64,000 nt of DNA from Pedobacter antarcticus (lineage in GTDB: Bacteria > Bacteroidota > Bacteroidia > Sphingobacteriales > Sphingobacteriaceae). Of this stretch, positions 17,398-24,458 are shown piece after piece. The notes under the pieces are model-generated. The model was not told where the DNA came from. It worked only from the letters and a program-made list of their open reading frames with translations, and did no database searches. Each line of letters opens with the position of its first letter. Position 1 is the first letter of the stretch. The DNA is taken from the NCBI RefSeq assembly GCF_900112985.1, contig NZ_FONS01000001.1:927730-991729 (forward strand), read 5' to 3'. The translations under genes were made by a program, and so were the position numbers.

Positions 17398-18071
17398 AAT
17401 TCTTTTCCTCTTATACTTTTATTAATAGTTCTAAATTTGTCAATTATATGATTCTGGTATTCGTTATTGAAATCATATAAGACCTTATTTTCTTCAATCA
17501 CTATCTGCTCAATATTAGAAGAGCTTCTCAGGTTGGCTGACCCATGAATAACTACGTGATTACCGCAGTGTGTTTCAAAAATGCAAATCTTACAATGCGT
17601 AGATGCTGCTGCAAGTTGGAATCTGTTATTCTTATCTAACCGTTCGTAGAGGTAAGGTATCAGGTTGTTTCTTTCGTGAGAATAAAAGAAGTCAGAAACA
17701 ATCATATTAAGTTCATCTACATAGCCTCCGTTTAAGAGATTAGCCAGGCTATCCACGTTATTTTCTGAAAGCGATAACGTGGATATAGTCATTCTTTTTA
17801 CATGGATGTTATTACCTACCAGAAACGCTTCAATGAAATCGCCAAAAACAAACGTTCCATTTATAATAACAAAATAACGGTGATCTCTGAGCTTTGTAAT
17901 ATCCCTTGCTAAATCTTCAGCCTTACTGTATTTCAGATTAATCTCTGCTATTTCCTTTGCTTTCGGTGGTTTGATATACCTCGTTTCAAATTCAATATCT
18001 AACTCGTCTGAAAAATCATCTATATTAAAATCTGCATCAAAATCCAAGTTATCTAACTTTAATCCTCTCAT
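17307..18071 (-). CDS. Phospholipase D-like (HKD-type) phage protein
   Basis: A 254-residue protein with one HKD-type half motif: HCKICIFE, then 12 residues later GSANLRSSSNIEQ (about residues 160-190). In the PLD superfamily the His and Lys with a downstream Ser/Asn form the phosphodiester-cleaving site; single-motif members act as dimers and are often nucleases (Nuc, BfiI). There is no signal peptide, so a cytoplasmic DNA-processing role in packaging or in attack on rival DNA is more likely than lipid hydrolysis. The C-terminus is very basic (KARRRRQKK). It lies immediately upstream of terS. Confidence 0.75.
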   Translation of the reverse strand: MRGLKLDNLDFDADFNIDDFSDELDIEFETRYIKPPKAKEIAEINLKYSKAEDLARDITKLRDHRYFVIINGTFVFGDFIEAFLVGNNIHVKRMTISTLSLSENNVDSLANLLNGGYVDELNMIVSDFFYSHERNNLIPYLYERLDKNNRFQLAAASTHCKICIFETHCGNHVVIHGSANLRSSSNIEQIVIEENKVLYDFNNEYQNHIIDKFRTINKSIRGKELWHQVQVENLEGAEEPVKARRRRQKKELLN

Positions 18072-18118
18072 ACTATTTTACAAATTAACCCCGGGACTCG
18101 AAACACATTCTATAATTT

Positions 18119-18316
18119 TCACTTACCGTGATGCTTCAACACCTCATCAACCGCATTCTGCAGGTCACTTACCACTTCCTCAGAAAGTCCGCCGCCAATT
18201 GTGATAATTACCCTGGGATGAGTAGTCATGATTTCAATCGACACTTCACTATTGTCAAATGCCTGGCTGGTTTTCACCCGATCAACGGGATATTTTGTTT
18301 TACTCTGCTTTGCCAT
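18119..18316 (-). CDS. Small hypothetical phage protein
   Basis: 65 residues from the start MAKQSKTKYPVDRVKTS; an upstream ATG at 18,403 would lie entirely within the preceding gene. The N-terminus is basic, followed by a strand-helix pattern (VSIEIMTTHPRVIITIGGG). It overlaps the end of the upstream gene by 17 bp. The family is not recognised. Confidence 0.6.
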   Translation of the reverse strand: MAKQSKTKYPVDRVKTSQAFDNSEVSIEIMTTHPRVIITIGGGLSEEVVSDLQNAVDEVLKHHGK

Positions 18317-18773
18317 ATTCAAAAAATTTGTTTTCAATTTTAATGAGCTCATAAAGTCGGTAGGCTTCTTCATGGAATGATTTATAAACTCTAAATGCCA
18401 CAATTACAGCTGTCAAGCTCTTCTTCAATACATCCCGGCCGCAATTCAATTCGCCGGACATTTTACTCATCACTCCGTACCGTGCTTTCTCTGTAGTCAA
18501 CTGAATAAGTTTTTCCGGATGAAAGAAAAGCATGACGACCGAAAGCAATAGTTCCCGGTCTTCACTAATATCCCGACTTCCCAATTTATTGATCCACTCG
18601 ATGTGATCCACTCCTCTATGTACCTTGAATGATCTTATAATACAAGGAATTAGCTCCAAATCATCCAGCTTCATTGGAATATCATTGTCGATACGCTGAA
18701 GGATCCTTTTATTTACTTCTGGATACTCTTTACGTAGGATATCTACAACTAATGCTGGATTATAATGCCTCAT
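18300..18773 (-). CDS. Hypothetical phage protein, first gene of the packaging operon
   Basis: 157 residues from the ATG at 18,773 (MRHYNPALVVDILRKEYPE); an upstream start at 18,932 would run through the promoter and is rejected. The protein is mostly helical without recognisable motifs. The -7 box of copy 2 of the prophage promoter element ends 5 nt before the ATG, so the mRNA is probably leaderless. It is divergent from the umuDC-like cassette. Confidence 0.65.
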   Translation of the reverse strand: MRHYNPALVVDILRKEYPEVNKRILQRIDNDIPMKLDDLELIPCIIRSFKVHRGVDHIEWINKLGSRDISEDRELLLSVVMLFFHPEKLIQLTTEKARYGVMSKMSGELNCGRDVLKKSLTAVIVAFRVYKSFHEEAYRLYELIKIENKFFEYGKAE

Positions 18774-18778
18774 TAGCA

Positions 18779-18817
18779 CAAATATAGATATTATTCCTAA
18801 TATAATAAAAGAGCATA
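18779..18817 (-). promoter_or_regulatory. Prophage 26-bp promoter element, copy 2, with -7 box
   Basis: The element (18,792-18,817) reads on the minus strand TATGCTCTTTTATTA, then TATTAGGAATA. Five bases later TATATTTG (18,786-18,779) is a perfect -7 box. With a start point 4-5 nt further on, transcription would begin within one or two bases of the ATG at 18,773. Confidence 0.75.
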
Positions 18818-18870
18818 TTTCAACACTATTATTTTGATTTTGAAGTAGGTTGAAATTCCAACGCTTAAAA

Positions 18871-18918
18871 TTAATACTAATATTGTTAGTAATTAAGCTA
18901 AATATATTAGTAGTTTTG
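18871..18918 (+). promoter_or_regulatory. Operator palindrome and promoter of the umuDC-like cassette
   Basis: An imperfect palindrome (TTAATACTAA, 5-nt centre, TTAGTAATTAA; 18,871-18,896) overlaps a -33-like TTAG at 18,886-18,889. TAGTTTTG (18,911-18,918) matches the -7 box TAnnTTTG 21 nt downstream. The layout suggests repression of the cassette, perhaps by a LexA-like regulator; the identity of the binder is inference. Confidence 0.55.
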
Positions 18919-18938
18919 AAGTCCCAAATCAATATGTT

Positions 18939-19379
18939 ATGCTTAGAAAAATCATACCAGAGAGAGATAGCGATCTTGAGCCATTAAAAGATCCCGGACA
19001 GGTTACTGGTTTCTCTTCGCCCGCAGGCGACTACATTCAAGAAAGATTACACATCATTCAGCGCTTAGTGAAGGATCCAACTAATACATATTACTTTGAA
19101 ATGGAGAATAATGACATGATCCAGGTGGGTATAAACAAAGGTGCGCTGCTGGTTGTGGATCGATCGATAAAGCCACGTAACGGATCTATCATTGTGGGAC
19201 ATTATGAGGGCGAGTGGCTTACGCGTATGCTTGTCAGTAATCAATACTTAAGCAAGGGCCCGATGGATCGTAAACCAATAAAAATTGAGGAAAATGGAAT
19301 TTTAGTATTCGGTGTGGTTACGTGGGCGTGTAATCCATTAGTTGGCGAAGGCTCCTCTGATATAATTAAGCTGGATTGA
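18939..19379 (+). CDS. umuD: UmuD-like S24 family protein lacking the catalytic dyad
   Basis: A 146-residue protein that aligns with UmuD throughout: GFSSPAGDYIQERL (UmuD GFPSPAADYVEQRI), then the active-site region and the C-terminal LVFGVVTWACNPL. The nucleophile motif GDSM is replaced by NNDM (Asp59), and the general-base Lys is replaced by Arg96; both lie 37 residues apart, exactly as Ser60 and Lys97 in UmuD. The Cys-Gly cleavage pair is Thr-Gly. It should therefore fold like UmuD but not cleave itself. It sits 1 bp before umuC and probably serves as a polymerase partner. Confidence 0.8.
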   Translation: MLRKIIPERDSDLEPLKDPGQVTGFSSPAGDYIQERLHIIQRLVKDPTNTYYFEMENNDMIQVGINKGALLVVDRSIKPRNGSIIVGHYEGEWLTRMLVSNQYLSKGPMDRKPIKIEENGILVFGVVTWACNPLVGEGSSDIIKLD

Positions 19380-19380
19380 T

Positions 19381-20625
19381 ATGTTTGCCCTAATCGACTG
19401 CAACAACTTCTATGCGAGCTGCGAACGGCTTTTTAAGCCTGAATTTAACGGGGTGCCTGTCATTGTGCTCTCAAATAATGACGGATGTGTAATTGCCAGG
19501 TCTAACGAGGCAAAGGAACTTGGTATTAAGATGGGTGCTGTCTTTTACATGATTGAGCAAGAAATAAAGGATCATAAAATAGCAGTATTTAGCAGCAACT
19601 ATACGCTATATGGCGATATGAGTGCCAGAGTGATGACTAATATTGCGCGCTTTTCTCCAGATGTCGAGGTTTATAGTATTGACGAATGCTTTATCAAAGT
19701 TCCTGTAACCACCGGTTATGAAAAGTTTGCTCACGATGTACGCAATGCAGTGATTAAAAATACCGGCATTCCTGTAAGCGTTGGAATTGCTCCCACTAAG
19801 ACGCTGGCTAAGCTCGCCAATAAGATGTGCAAACGCACCGGCGGGGTTTGCGTGCTTGACACGGAAGATGTGATAACAGCAGCTTTAAAAGAATATCAAG
19901 TTGAAGATCTCTGGGGAATCGGAAGGGCGTACGCTACGCAACTGATTAAGATCGGCATAAATACCGCAGCAGATCTACGCGGTATGCCCATTGGTTTTAT
20001 TCAGGAAAAGTTAACTATCCAAGGGGTTCGAATGTGGAATGAGCTTTGGGGTAAGTCCTGCATACCACTCTCTGATATTATTGAACGAAAAAAGGGACTC
20101 TGTACGAGCAGAGCCTTCTCCAAGCTGACCAATAGCATTGATGATCTAAGAGAGGCCACGGTAAACTATGCCAGTAGACTTGCGCTTAAATTACGCAGGG
20201 ATAATAGTTGCGCTACGGTGTTATCAATCAGATTACTGACTAATCGCTTTAAAACTGATAAGCCTCAAGCATATCCCTCAATTAGCATATCTCTTGTGCA
20301 TCCAGTAAATAATACGCACGATATAGTTGCTGCAGCCTTATCCGGATTGGAGAAAATATACCTGCCGGGATATATGTTTCAAAAAGTTGAGGTTATGGCC
20401 ACCGGATTAATTCCTGAAACTGAAGTACAACTAAATTTGTTTAGTTCTTTTAATGGGGTATTAAATGACAAGCTTAGTAAGATCATGGATGATATCAATA
20501 GTCATTACGGGGTTGGCACTTTAAGAATAGCTAGTGAGAGCTTAAAGCCACATTGGGCCATGAAAAGGAAATATTTGAGTCCAAATTATACCAGCAAGTG
20601 GGCGGACATTTTAAAAGTAAAATAA
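19381..20625 (+). CDS. umuC: UmuC-like Y-family DNA polymerase
   Basis: A 414-residue translesion polymerase. The first catalytic Asp is in MFALIDCNNFYASCERLF; the second acidic pair is in SIDECF near residue 101. The little-finger region follows, with RKKGLCTSRAFSKL near 236. A clamp-binding motif QLNLF occurs near residue 340. It is translated directly after the UmuD-like gene and probably forms a Pol V-like enzyme for bypass of damaged DNA. The cassette on a prophage could raise mutation rate or phage repair after induction. Confidence 0.93.
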   Translation: MFALIDCNNFYASCERLFKPEFNGVPVIVLSNNDGCVIARSNEAKELGIKMGAVFYMIEQEIKDHKIAVFSSNYTLYGDMSARVMTNIARFSPDVEVYSIDECFIKVPVTTGYEKFAHDVRNAVIKNTGIPVSVGIAPTKTLAKLANKMCKRTGGVCVLDTEDVITAALKEYQVEDLWGIGRAYATQLIKIGINTAADLRGMPIGFIQEKLTIQGVRMWNELWGKSCIPLSDIIERKKGLCTSRAFSKLTNSIDDLREATVNYASRLALKLRRDNSCATVLSIRLLTNRFKTDKPQAYPSISISLVHPVNNTHDIVAAALSGLEKIYLPGYMFQKVEVMATGLIPETEVQLNLFSSFNGVLNDKLSKIMDDINSHYGVGTLRIASESLKPHWAMKRKYLSPNYTSKWADILKVK

Positions 20626-20634
20626 ATCAAAGGT

Positions 20635-21306
20635 ATGTGTGCACGTTATATATTAAGCAAGTCTGAAAAAGAGCTTTTGAAAGCTTATCAGGTTAAACTT
20701 CCTGATAATTATAAACCGAACTTTAATTTAGCCCCTACGGACAATGGTTTAGTAATTACAGCTGATCAACCAGATATTGCACAACTAATGCATTTCGGAT
20801 TAGTGCCATATTGGGCAAAGGAAAAGAAGATCGGTTTTAGTATGTTAAATGCAAGGGCAGAAACAATCCTTGAAAAAACATCATTCCGGCCATTGATAGA
20901 AAAAGCCAAACGCTGTCTGGTTCTGGCTGATGGATTCTATGAATGGGAAAAGGCAGGTAAAGAGAAGCTACCTTACCGTTTTGTGGTGCCAGGTAGAGAT
21001 TTGTTCTCGTTCGCGGGTTTATGGTCCAGATGGAGAGATCCGGCAACAGGTGAACCATATGAGACTTTCACAATTATTACTACTTCTGCAAATGATGTGG
21101 TTAAACCAATCCATGAGCGCATGCCGGTGATATTATCCAAGTCAGATGAAAGGTTATGGCTTAGTAAAGATCTGCCCATTCCTGAGATACTATCCCTTTG
21201 CGACAGTTATCCAGCCGATGAGATGAATAAATTCAGGGTTAGCCAGGAAGTGAATAAAGTGGTAAATAATCACGCTGGCTTAATGGAATCGATCAATAGT
21301 CAGTGA
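20635..21306 (+). CDS. SRAP/HMCES-like abasic-site shielding protein (YedK family)
   Basis: A 223-residue protein with the catalytic Cys at position 2 (MCARY). Other family landmarks are SMLNARAET near residue 65, CLVLADGFYEWE near 90 and the PIHERMPVIL segment near 160 that carries the active-site His. The family forms a covalent thiazolidine crosslink with abasic sites in single-stranded DNA and protects them from breakage. It follows umuC by 9 bp and is often paired with SOS polymerases, so it forms the third gene of the damage-tolerance cassette. Confidence 0.93.
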   Translation: MCARYILSKSEKELLKAYQVKLPDNYKPNFNLAPTDNGLVITADQPDIAQLMHFGLVPYWAKEKKIGFSMLNARAETILEKTSFRPLIEKAKRCLVLADGFYEWEKAGKEKLPYRFVVPGRDLFSFAGLWSRWRDPATGEPYETFTIITTSANDVVKPIHERMPVILSKSDERLWLSKDLPIPEILSLCDSYPADEMNKFRVSQEVNKVVNNHAGLMESINSQ

Positions 21307-21380
21307 AATAAATCAAAACCAAATTTTAAGCTCATTTGTAGTAAGGTCATTATCTACCAATGAATGACTGTTTATGTATT

Positions 21381-21418
21381 AGGGGTTAGCCTTCTGGTTA
21401 ACCCCTTTATATTTTTAA
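21381..21418 (+). terminator. Terminator of the umuDC/SRAP cassette
   Basis: GGGGTTA (21,382-21,388) pairs with TAACCCC (21,399-21,405), followed by TTTATATTTTT. It ends the plus-strand cassette. Bases 21,307-21,380 before it hold nothing I can identify. Confidence 0.8.
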
Positions 21419-21494
21419 TCAATATCACCTCACGATTTGCTTTTTACTAATAATTAACATTAGTGCATTCATACCCCTAATATCAGGGTTAATG

Positions 21495-21643
21495 TAATTT
21501 TTTCGGCAACAGCACAGCTTTCAGCTAAATTCGATTTTAACCTATAAATTATATTATAAAGAGCTTTTTGCTGAGCATAGAAATGGAACTCTTACTGAGT
21601 TTATTTTGAAAGCTCGCGAAGATGCAATAAAAAACCTTATTTA
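21495..21643 (+). other. Open frame without start codon before the DUF2971 gene (possible remnant)
   Basis: About 49 codons are open in one plus frame, ending TEFILKAREDAIKNLI and a TAA 3 bp before the ATG at 21,647. The last 30 residues look protein-like, but no ATG, GTG or TTG start is available upstream before a stop. It may be the tail of a decayed partner gene of the DUF2971 protein, or chance. The rest of the 21,419-21,494 gap shows only a TACTAA...TTAGTG inverted repeat near 21,447-21,466. Confidence 0.25.
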
Positions 21644-21646
21644 ATT

Positions 21647-22414
21647 ATGCCATATCAAGAACATGAATCGGTGATAACTATTCCAGATGAAACAGTTATC
21701 TGGAGATATATGAACAAGGAAAAGTTTGAACTTCTCCTGGAATCTAATAGCCTTTGGTTTTGTCGATCAGACAAATTTAAGGACGAGCATGAAGGTTCAC
21801 TGACTAAAAAGGATTATCAAGATTACAATGAGTATATTAAATTAAACCATCAATTTTCTAAACCTTTTCTGAAAGACAAAGGTGACCAATATAAAAACTT
21901 ACCGAAATATTTCGGTATTAGTTGTTGGCATATTAATGAAATCGAGAATGATGGACTCTGGAGTCACTATGCCGAGAATAGGAATGGCGTTGTTATAAAG
22001 TCAACCGTTGGGAGATTGAAAGAATGCATTACTGATGAAGAAAACGTATACATTGGTAAGGTATCTTACTTGGATTATGAAGAAGAAAAAATAGAATTCG
22101 ATAATTATTTCCGCCATTTCTTTTCAAAAAGAAATAATTTCAGTTATGAAAATGAACTTCGTGCACTAGTATTTAAACAGCCTCCCAGAATCACATTCCC
22201 GGATATGAGCGTTGGACCTGACTACACGCAAGAAACTATTACAAAAGGATTAAATATAAAGTGCAACTTGAACACTTTGGTAAGTGCAGTGTATGCATCA
22301 CCATCTGCAAACACAGAGGATTTAGAAGATATCAATAATGTAATTGCGAAATATGGTGATAAATATAACTTCACCGCAATGCCATCTGCAATGTCTTCCA
22401 AACCCCTAAGGTAA
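21647..22414 (+). CDS. DUF2971 domain protein
   Basis: A 255-residue protein. Family features include the opening WRYMNKEKFELLLESNSLWF (about residues 18-37), RSDKFKDEHEGSL, FGISCWHINEIENDGLWSHY (about 91-110) and NGVVIKS, followed by a C-terminal FSYENELRALVF segment. DUF2971 proteins are frequent in mobile elements and near defence genes, but their activity is not established. It is a single plus-strand gene with its own terminator inside a minus-strand prophage, typical of lysogenic cargo (a moron). Confidence 0.8.
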   Translation: MPYQEHESVITIPDETVIWRYMNKEKFELLLESNSLWFCRSDKFKDEHEGSLTKKDYQDYNEYIKLNHQFSKPFLKDKGDQYKNLPKYFGISCWHINEIENDGLWSHYAENRNGVVIKSTVGRLKECITDEENVYIGKVSYLDYEEEKIEFDNYFRHFFSKRNNFSYENELRALVFKQPPRITFPDMSVGPDYTQETITKGLNIKCNLNTLVSAVYASPSANTEDLEDINNVIAKYGDKYNFTAMPSAMSSKPLR

Positions 22415-22438
22415 TTTATTATTTATCTACATATGATT

Positions 22439-22466
22439 AAGAAAAGGGTTGGCCCTTTTCTTTTTT
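22439..22466. terminator. Bidirectional terminator
   Basis: AAGAAAAGGG pairs with CCCTTTTCTT around a TTGG loop, with a T-run on the plus side. It separates the convergent DUF2971 gene and the minus-strand gene ending at 22,466. Confidence 0.75.
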
Positions 22467-22867
22467 CAGCTTTTCAAAGCCAGCTCCTCACCAGACAATG
22501 CAAAATAAAGGTTTTGCAGCTCATGGACGTATGTAAAGCTTTTTGAAAGGTAATTACCTGCGGAGTCGATTAGTCTCACAGATTTTCCATCGTCTTCCGA
22601 TACTATCAGACTTTCAAATCCATTGACTGAAATAGATTGTGATTCTTGGTCCCAACCGAAACGCAATAACCAAGATTTATTTAAGCGCAGATAATAATCT
22701 CCATTTGATAAATACTCGCATTTTGTAAATACAGGTCTATAATATATTGAGTTACTTCCTGGTTCTAGAACTGCAGTCTCAATCTGTAGTATGCTTATCG
22801 CCATAATTTTGTGTACAAATCCTCCAGTAGCAATATAATTCCCTATTCTCAATTCGTTAGCTTTCAT
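22466..22867 (-). CDS. Phage hypothetical protein (RIGNY family)
   Basis: A 133-residue protein with the recurring Bacteroidota phage signature: ELRIGNYI at the start and VHELQNLYFALSGEEL at the C-terminus. The same pair of motifs frames the C-terminal part of the gene at 23,417-24,046, so the two are paralogues. Function is unknown. It overlaps the upstream gene by 4 bp (ATGA). Confidence 0.7.
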   Translation of the reverse strand: MKANELRIGNYIATGGFVHKIMAISILQIETAVLEPGSNSIYYRPVFTKCEYLSNGDYYLRLNKSWLLRFGWDQESQSISVNGFESLIVSEDDGKSVRLIDSAGNYLSKSFTYVHELQNLYFALSGEELALKS

Positions 22868-23364
22868 GATTTTAAACTATTTATTAAACCGTCTACATCA
22901 AAATCACTTGCTATTCGGCTACGAAAGTAATCTATATACCCATGTTTTAATCGTGTATGGTGTCCTTCAAACATTTTTACTATTGCACGGATATGATTTG
23001 TGTCAAGTTCACGAAGCGGCTTATGTAAAGTTGCTGGCAACTGTTTCCCGAATTCGTCAAAATTAACACCCCAAAAATGAACATCTTCAAAATCGCAGAA
23101 TCCTTTTTCCACAACATAATCTGTTTCCTCTTTATAATACCAGTCGCCAGGAATATTCTGTAGTATTCCCATATTCACTAAAACTTGAGTGAGTCTGAGA
23201 TCTGGATTAGCCATCCAATATTCCTCTATATCAATCCTCTTAGTATTGTATAGACTAATCAGTGAATCAATATCGCCAACTTCCACGTGCAGATCATCAA
23301 GAAATTGCTTGTAGTTTCCCTGTATCAAATCTAAAATAATTGGTATTCTTTCTGGGTTTCTCAT
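22864..23364 (-). CDS. Phage hypothetical protein
   Basis: A 166-residue acidic protein beginning MRNPERIPIILDLIQGNY, with EEYWMANPDLRLTQVLVNMG near residue 47. The N-terminal pattern (RxPERIxxILxxI then NPDLRLxQ) recalls small conserved proteins found in many bacteria and phages whose function is unknown. It overlaps the next gene by 4 bp. Confidence 0.65.
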   Translation of the reverse strand: MRNPERIPIILDLIQGNYKQFLDDLHVEVGDIDSLISLYNTKRIDIEEYWMANPDLRLTQVLVNMGILQNIPGDWYYKEETDYVVEKGFCDFEDVHFWGVNFDEFGKQLPATLHKPLRELDTNHIRAIVKMFEGHHTRLKHGYIDYFRSRIASDFDVDGLINSLKS

Positions 23365-23416
23365 TACTCAAATCTAATTATTTCTTGTTCTTTATTTGAT
23401 TACTGCTTTTATCAAT

Positions 23417-24046
23417 TCAATTGTTTCCATTCTGCAGAGCTCCGATGGTCAACTCTTCGCCGGTCAAAGCAAAATACAAATTCTGGAGCTGATGAACATA
23501 CTTTAATTTAAAATGAGAATTTCTATAGAAGAATCTATTATCATCAACTATTTGCACCACCTCCATAAGCCAATCTTTAGTTATGGGATTATGACCTATA
23601 TGCCAAGAATTCGCAACGCCACCTTCTTTTTTTTCAAATTTAAAATCCCATAACCACTCTTCACTCAGTAAAATCGGTTGATACGTTGTACTTTCAGGAT
23701 GTTCTAAATTTATGATTATTTCGGCGCTCACAATAGCAGTTGTTCCACCATTATAGATAGATCTCACGTAGTTCCCGATGCGCACGTCACTGGGCTTTAG
23801 TGAGCTCAAATTGTTATTCCAAGGATTTAATTCATATTTATCACATATACGCCAAACTTTGTTTGTAACGATCTGGGCTCCGGACCTAAATAGCATTTCC
23901 TCCATCTTATCCAGAGATATACTCTTCCCTTCCCGGAGATATGCCTTCCAATTTGCCACGGTACTGGTGTCAACTCCAAGACGCTTATATATACCTCGTT
24001 CTTTGATCATAGCCTCGAAGGCTGCTTTTGTTCCTTCTACCTGCAT
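23417..24046 (-). CDS. HTH domain fused to a RIGNY-type phage domain
   Basis: 209 residues from the start MQVEGTKAAFEAMIKE. Residues about 12-50 look like a helix-turn-helix (YKRLGVDTSTVANWKAYLRE, then KISL-type spacing), and residues about 88-200 carry RIGNYV and VHQLQNLYFALTGEEL, as in the paralogue at 22,466-22,867. The N-terminal part suggests DNA binding. An upstream in-frame start at 24,100 is less likely because the ATG at 24,046 overlaps the stop of the small membrane protein gene. Confidence 0.6.
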   Translation of the reverse strand: MQVEGTKAAFEAMIKERGIYKRLGVDTSTVANWKAYLREGKSISLDKMEEMLFRSGAQIVTNKVWRICDKYELNPWNNNLSSLKPSDVRIGNYVRSIYNGGTTAIVSAEIIINLEHPESTTYQPILLSEEWLWDFKFEKKEGGVANSWHIGHNPITKDWLMEVVQIVDDNRFFYRNSHFKLKYVHQLQNLYFALTGEELTIGALQNGNN

Positions 24047-24186
24047 ATCAAATAAATAATAAGTCCAATAATAATTAGAATTGCACCCAGCTCCCACCAA
24101 GCAAAACTCCAGGTCTTGTCAATGTGCAGCTCAGCATCTTCTCCCCGGATCCAAGCTTTTAAATACCCTAAGATTTGTTTTATCAT
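24037..24186 (-). CDS. Small single-pass membrane protein
   Basis: 49 residues: a charged N-terminus (MIKQILGYLKAWIRGEDAE), then WWELGAILIIIGLIIYLI as one membrane span. The TAG overlaps the ATG of the next gene by 10 bp, indicating coupling. Too short for a family assignment. Confidence 0.6.
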   Translation of the reverse strand: MIKQILGYLKAWIRGEDAELHIDKTWSFAWWELGAILIIIGLIIYLICR

Positions 24187-24244
24187 AATTAGTATATTTG
24201 CAATAACAAAAGGAAGAACCGGGAGCCTTGCCCCCGGTTGGTCT

Positions 24245-24352
24245 TTAAAAGATGATGATCTTGATTACCAGTCTGATCAGTCTTCCTACCGATTTGAATG
24301 TCCCCTTGAAACGAACATCAAATCCTTTCTTTGTTACTGTTAATTTTAACAT
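24245..24352 (-). CDS. Small basic hypothetical protein
   Basis: 35 residues beginning MLKLTVTKKGFDVRFKG and ending with a hydrophobic VIKIIIF. It starts 6 bp from a 40-bp palindrome and precedes the 49-residue membrane protein gene. Coding is plausible from the composition but not proven. Confidence 0.45.
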   Translation of the reverse strand: MLKLTVTKKGFDVRFKGTFKSVGRLIRLVIKIIIF

Positions 24353-24358
24353 ATTCAA

Positions 24359-24398
24359 AGATACTAAATACTTTGATATTTCAAAGCTTTTAGTATCT
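24359..24398. repeat. 40-bp nearly perfect palindrome between divergent genes
   Basis: AGATACTAAA ... TTTAGTATCT forms the outer arms, with CTTTGA ... TCAAAG inside. It lies between divergent genes (start at 24,352 on minus, 24,459 on plus) and is followed on the plus side by a T-rich tract. It could be an operator controlling both, or a hairpin blocking read-through. The outer TACTAA/TTAGTA half-sites recall the palindrome before umuD. Confidence 0.6.
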
Positions 24399-24458
24399 TT
24401 TTTTATTTATTTTTTGCCATAGTTTTCACTATCATTGTTGCGAACCGCGATTAATAAC

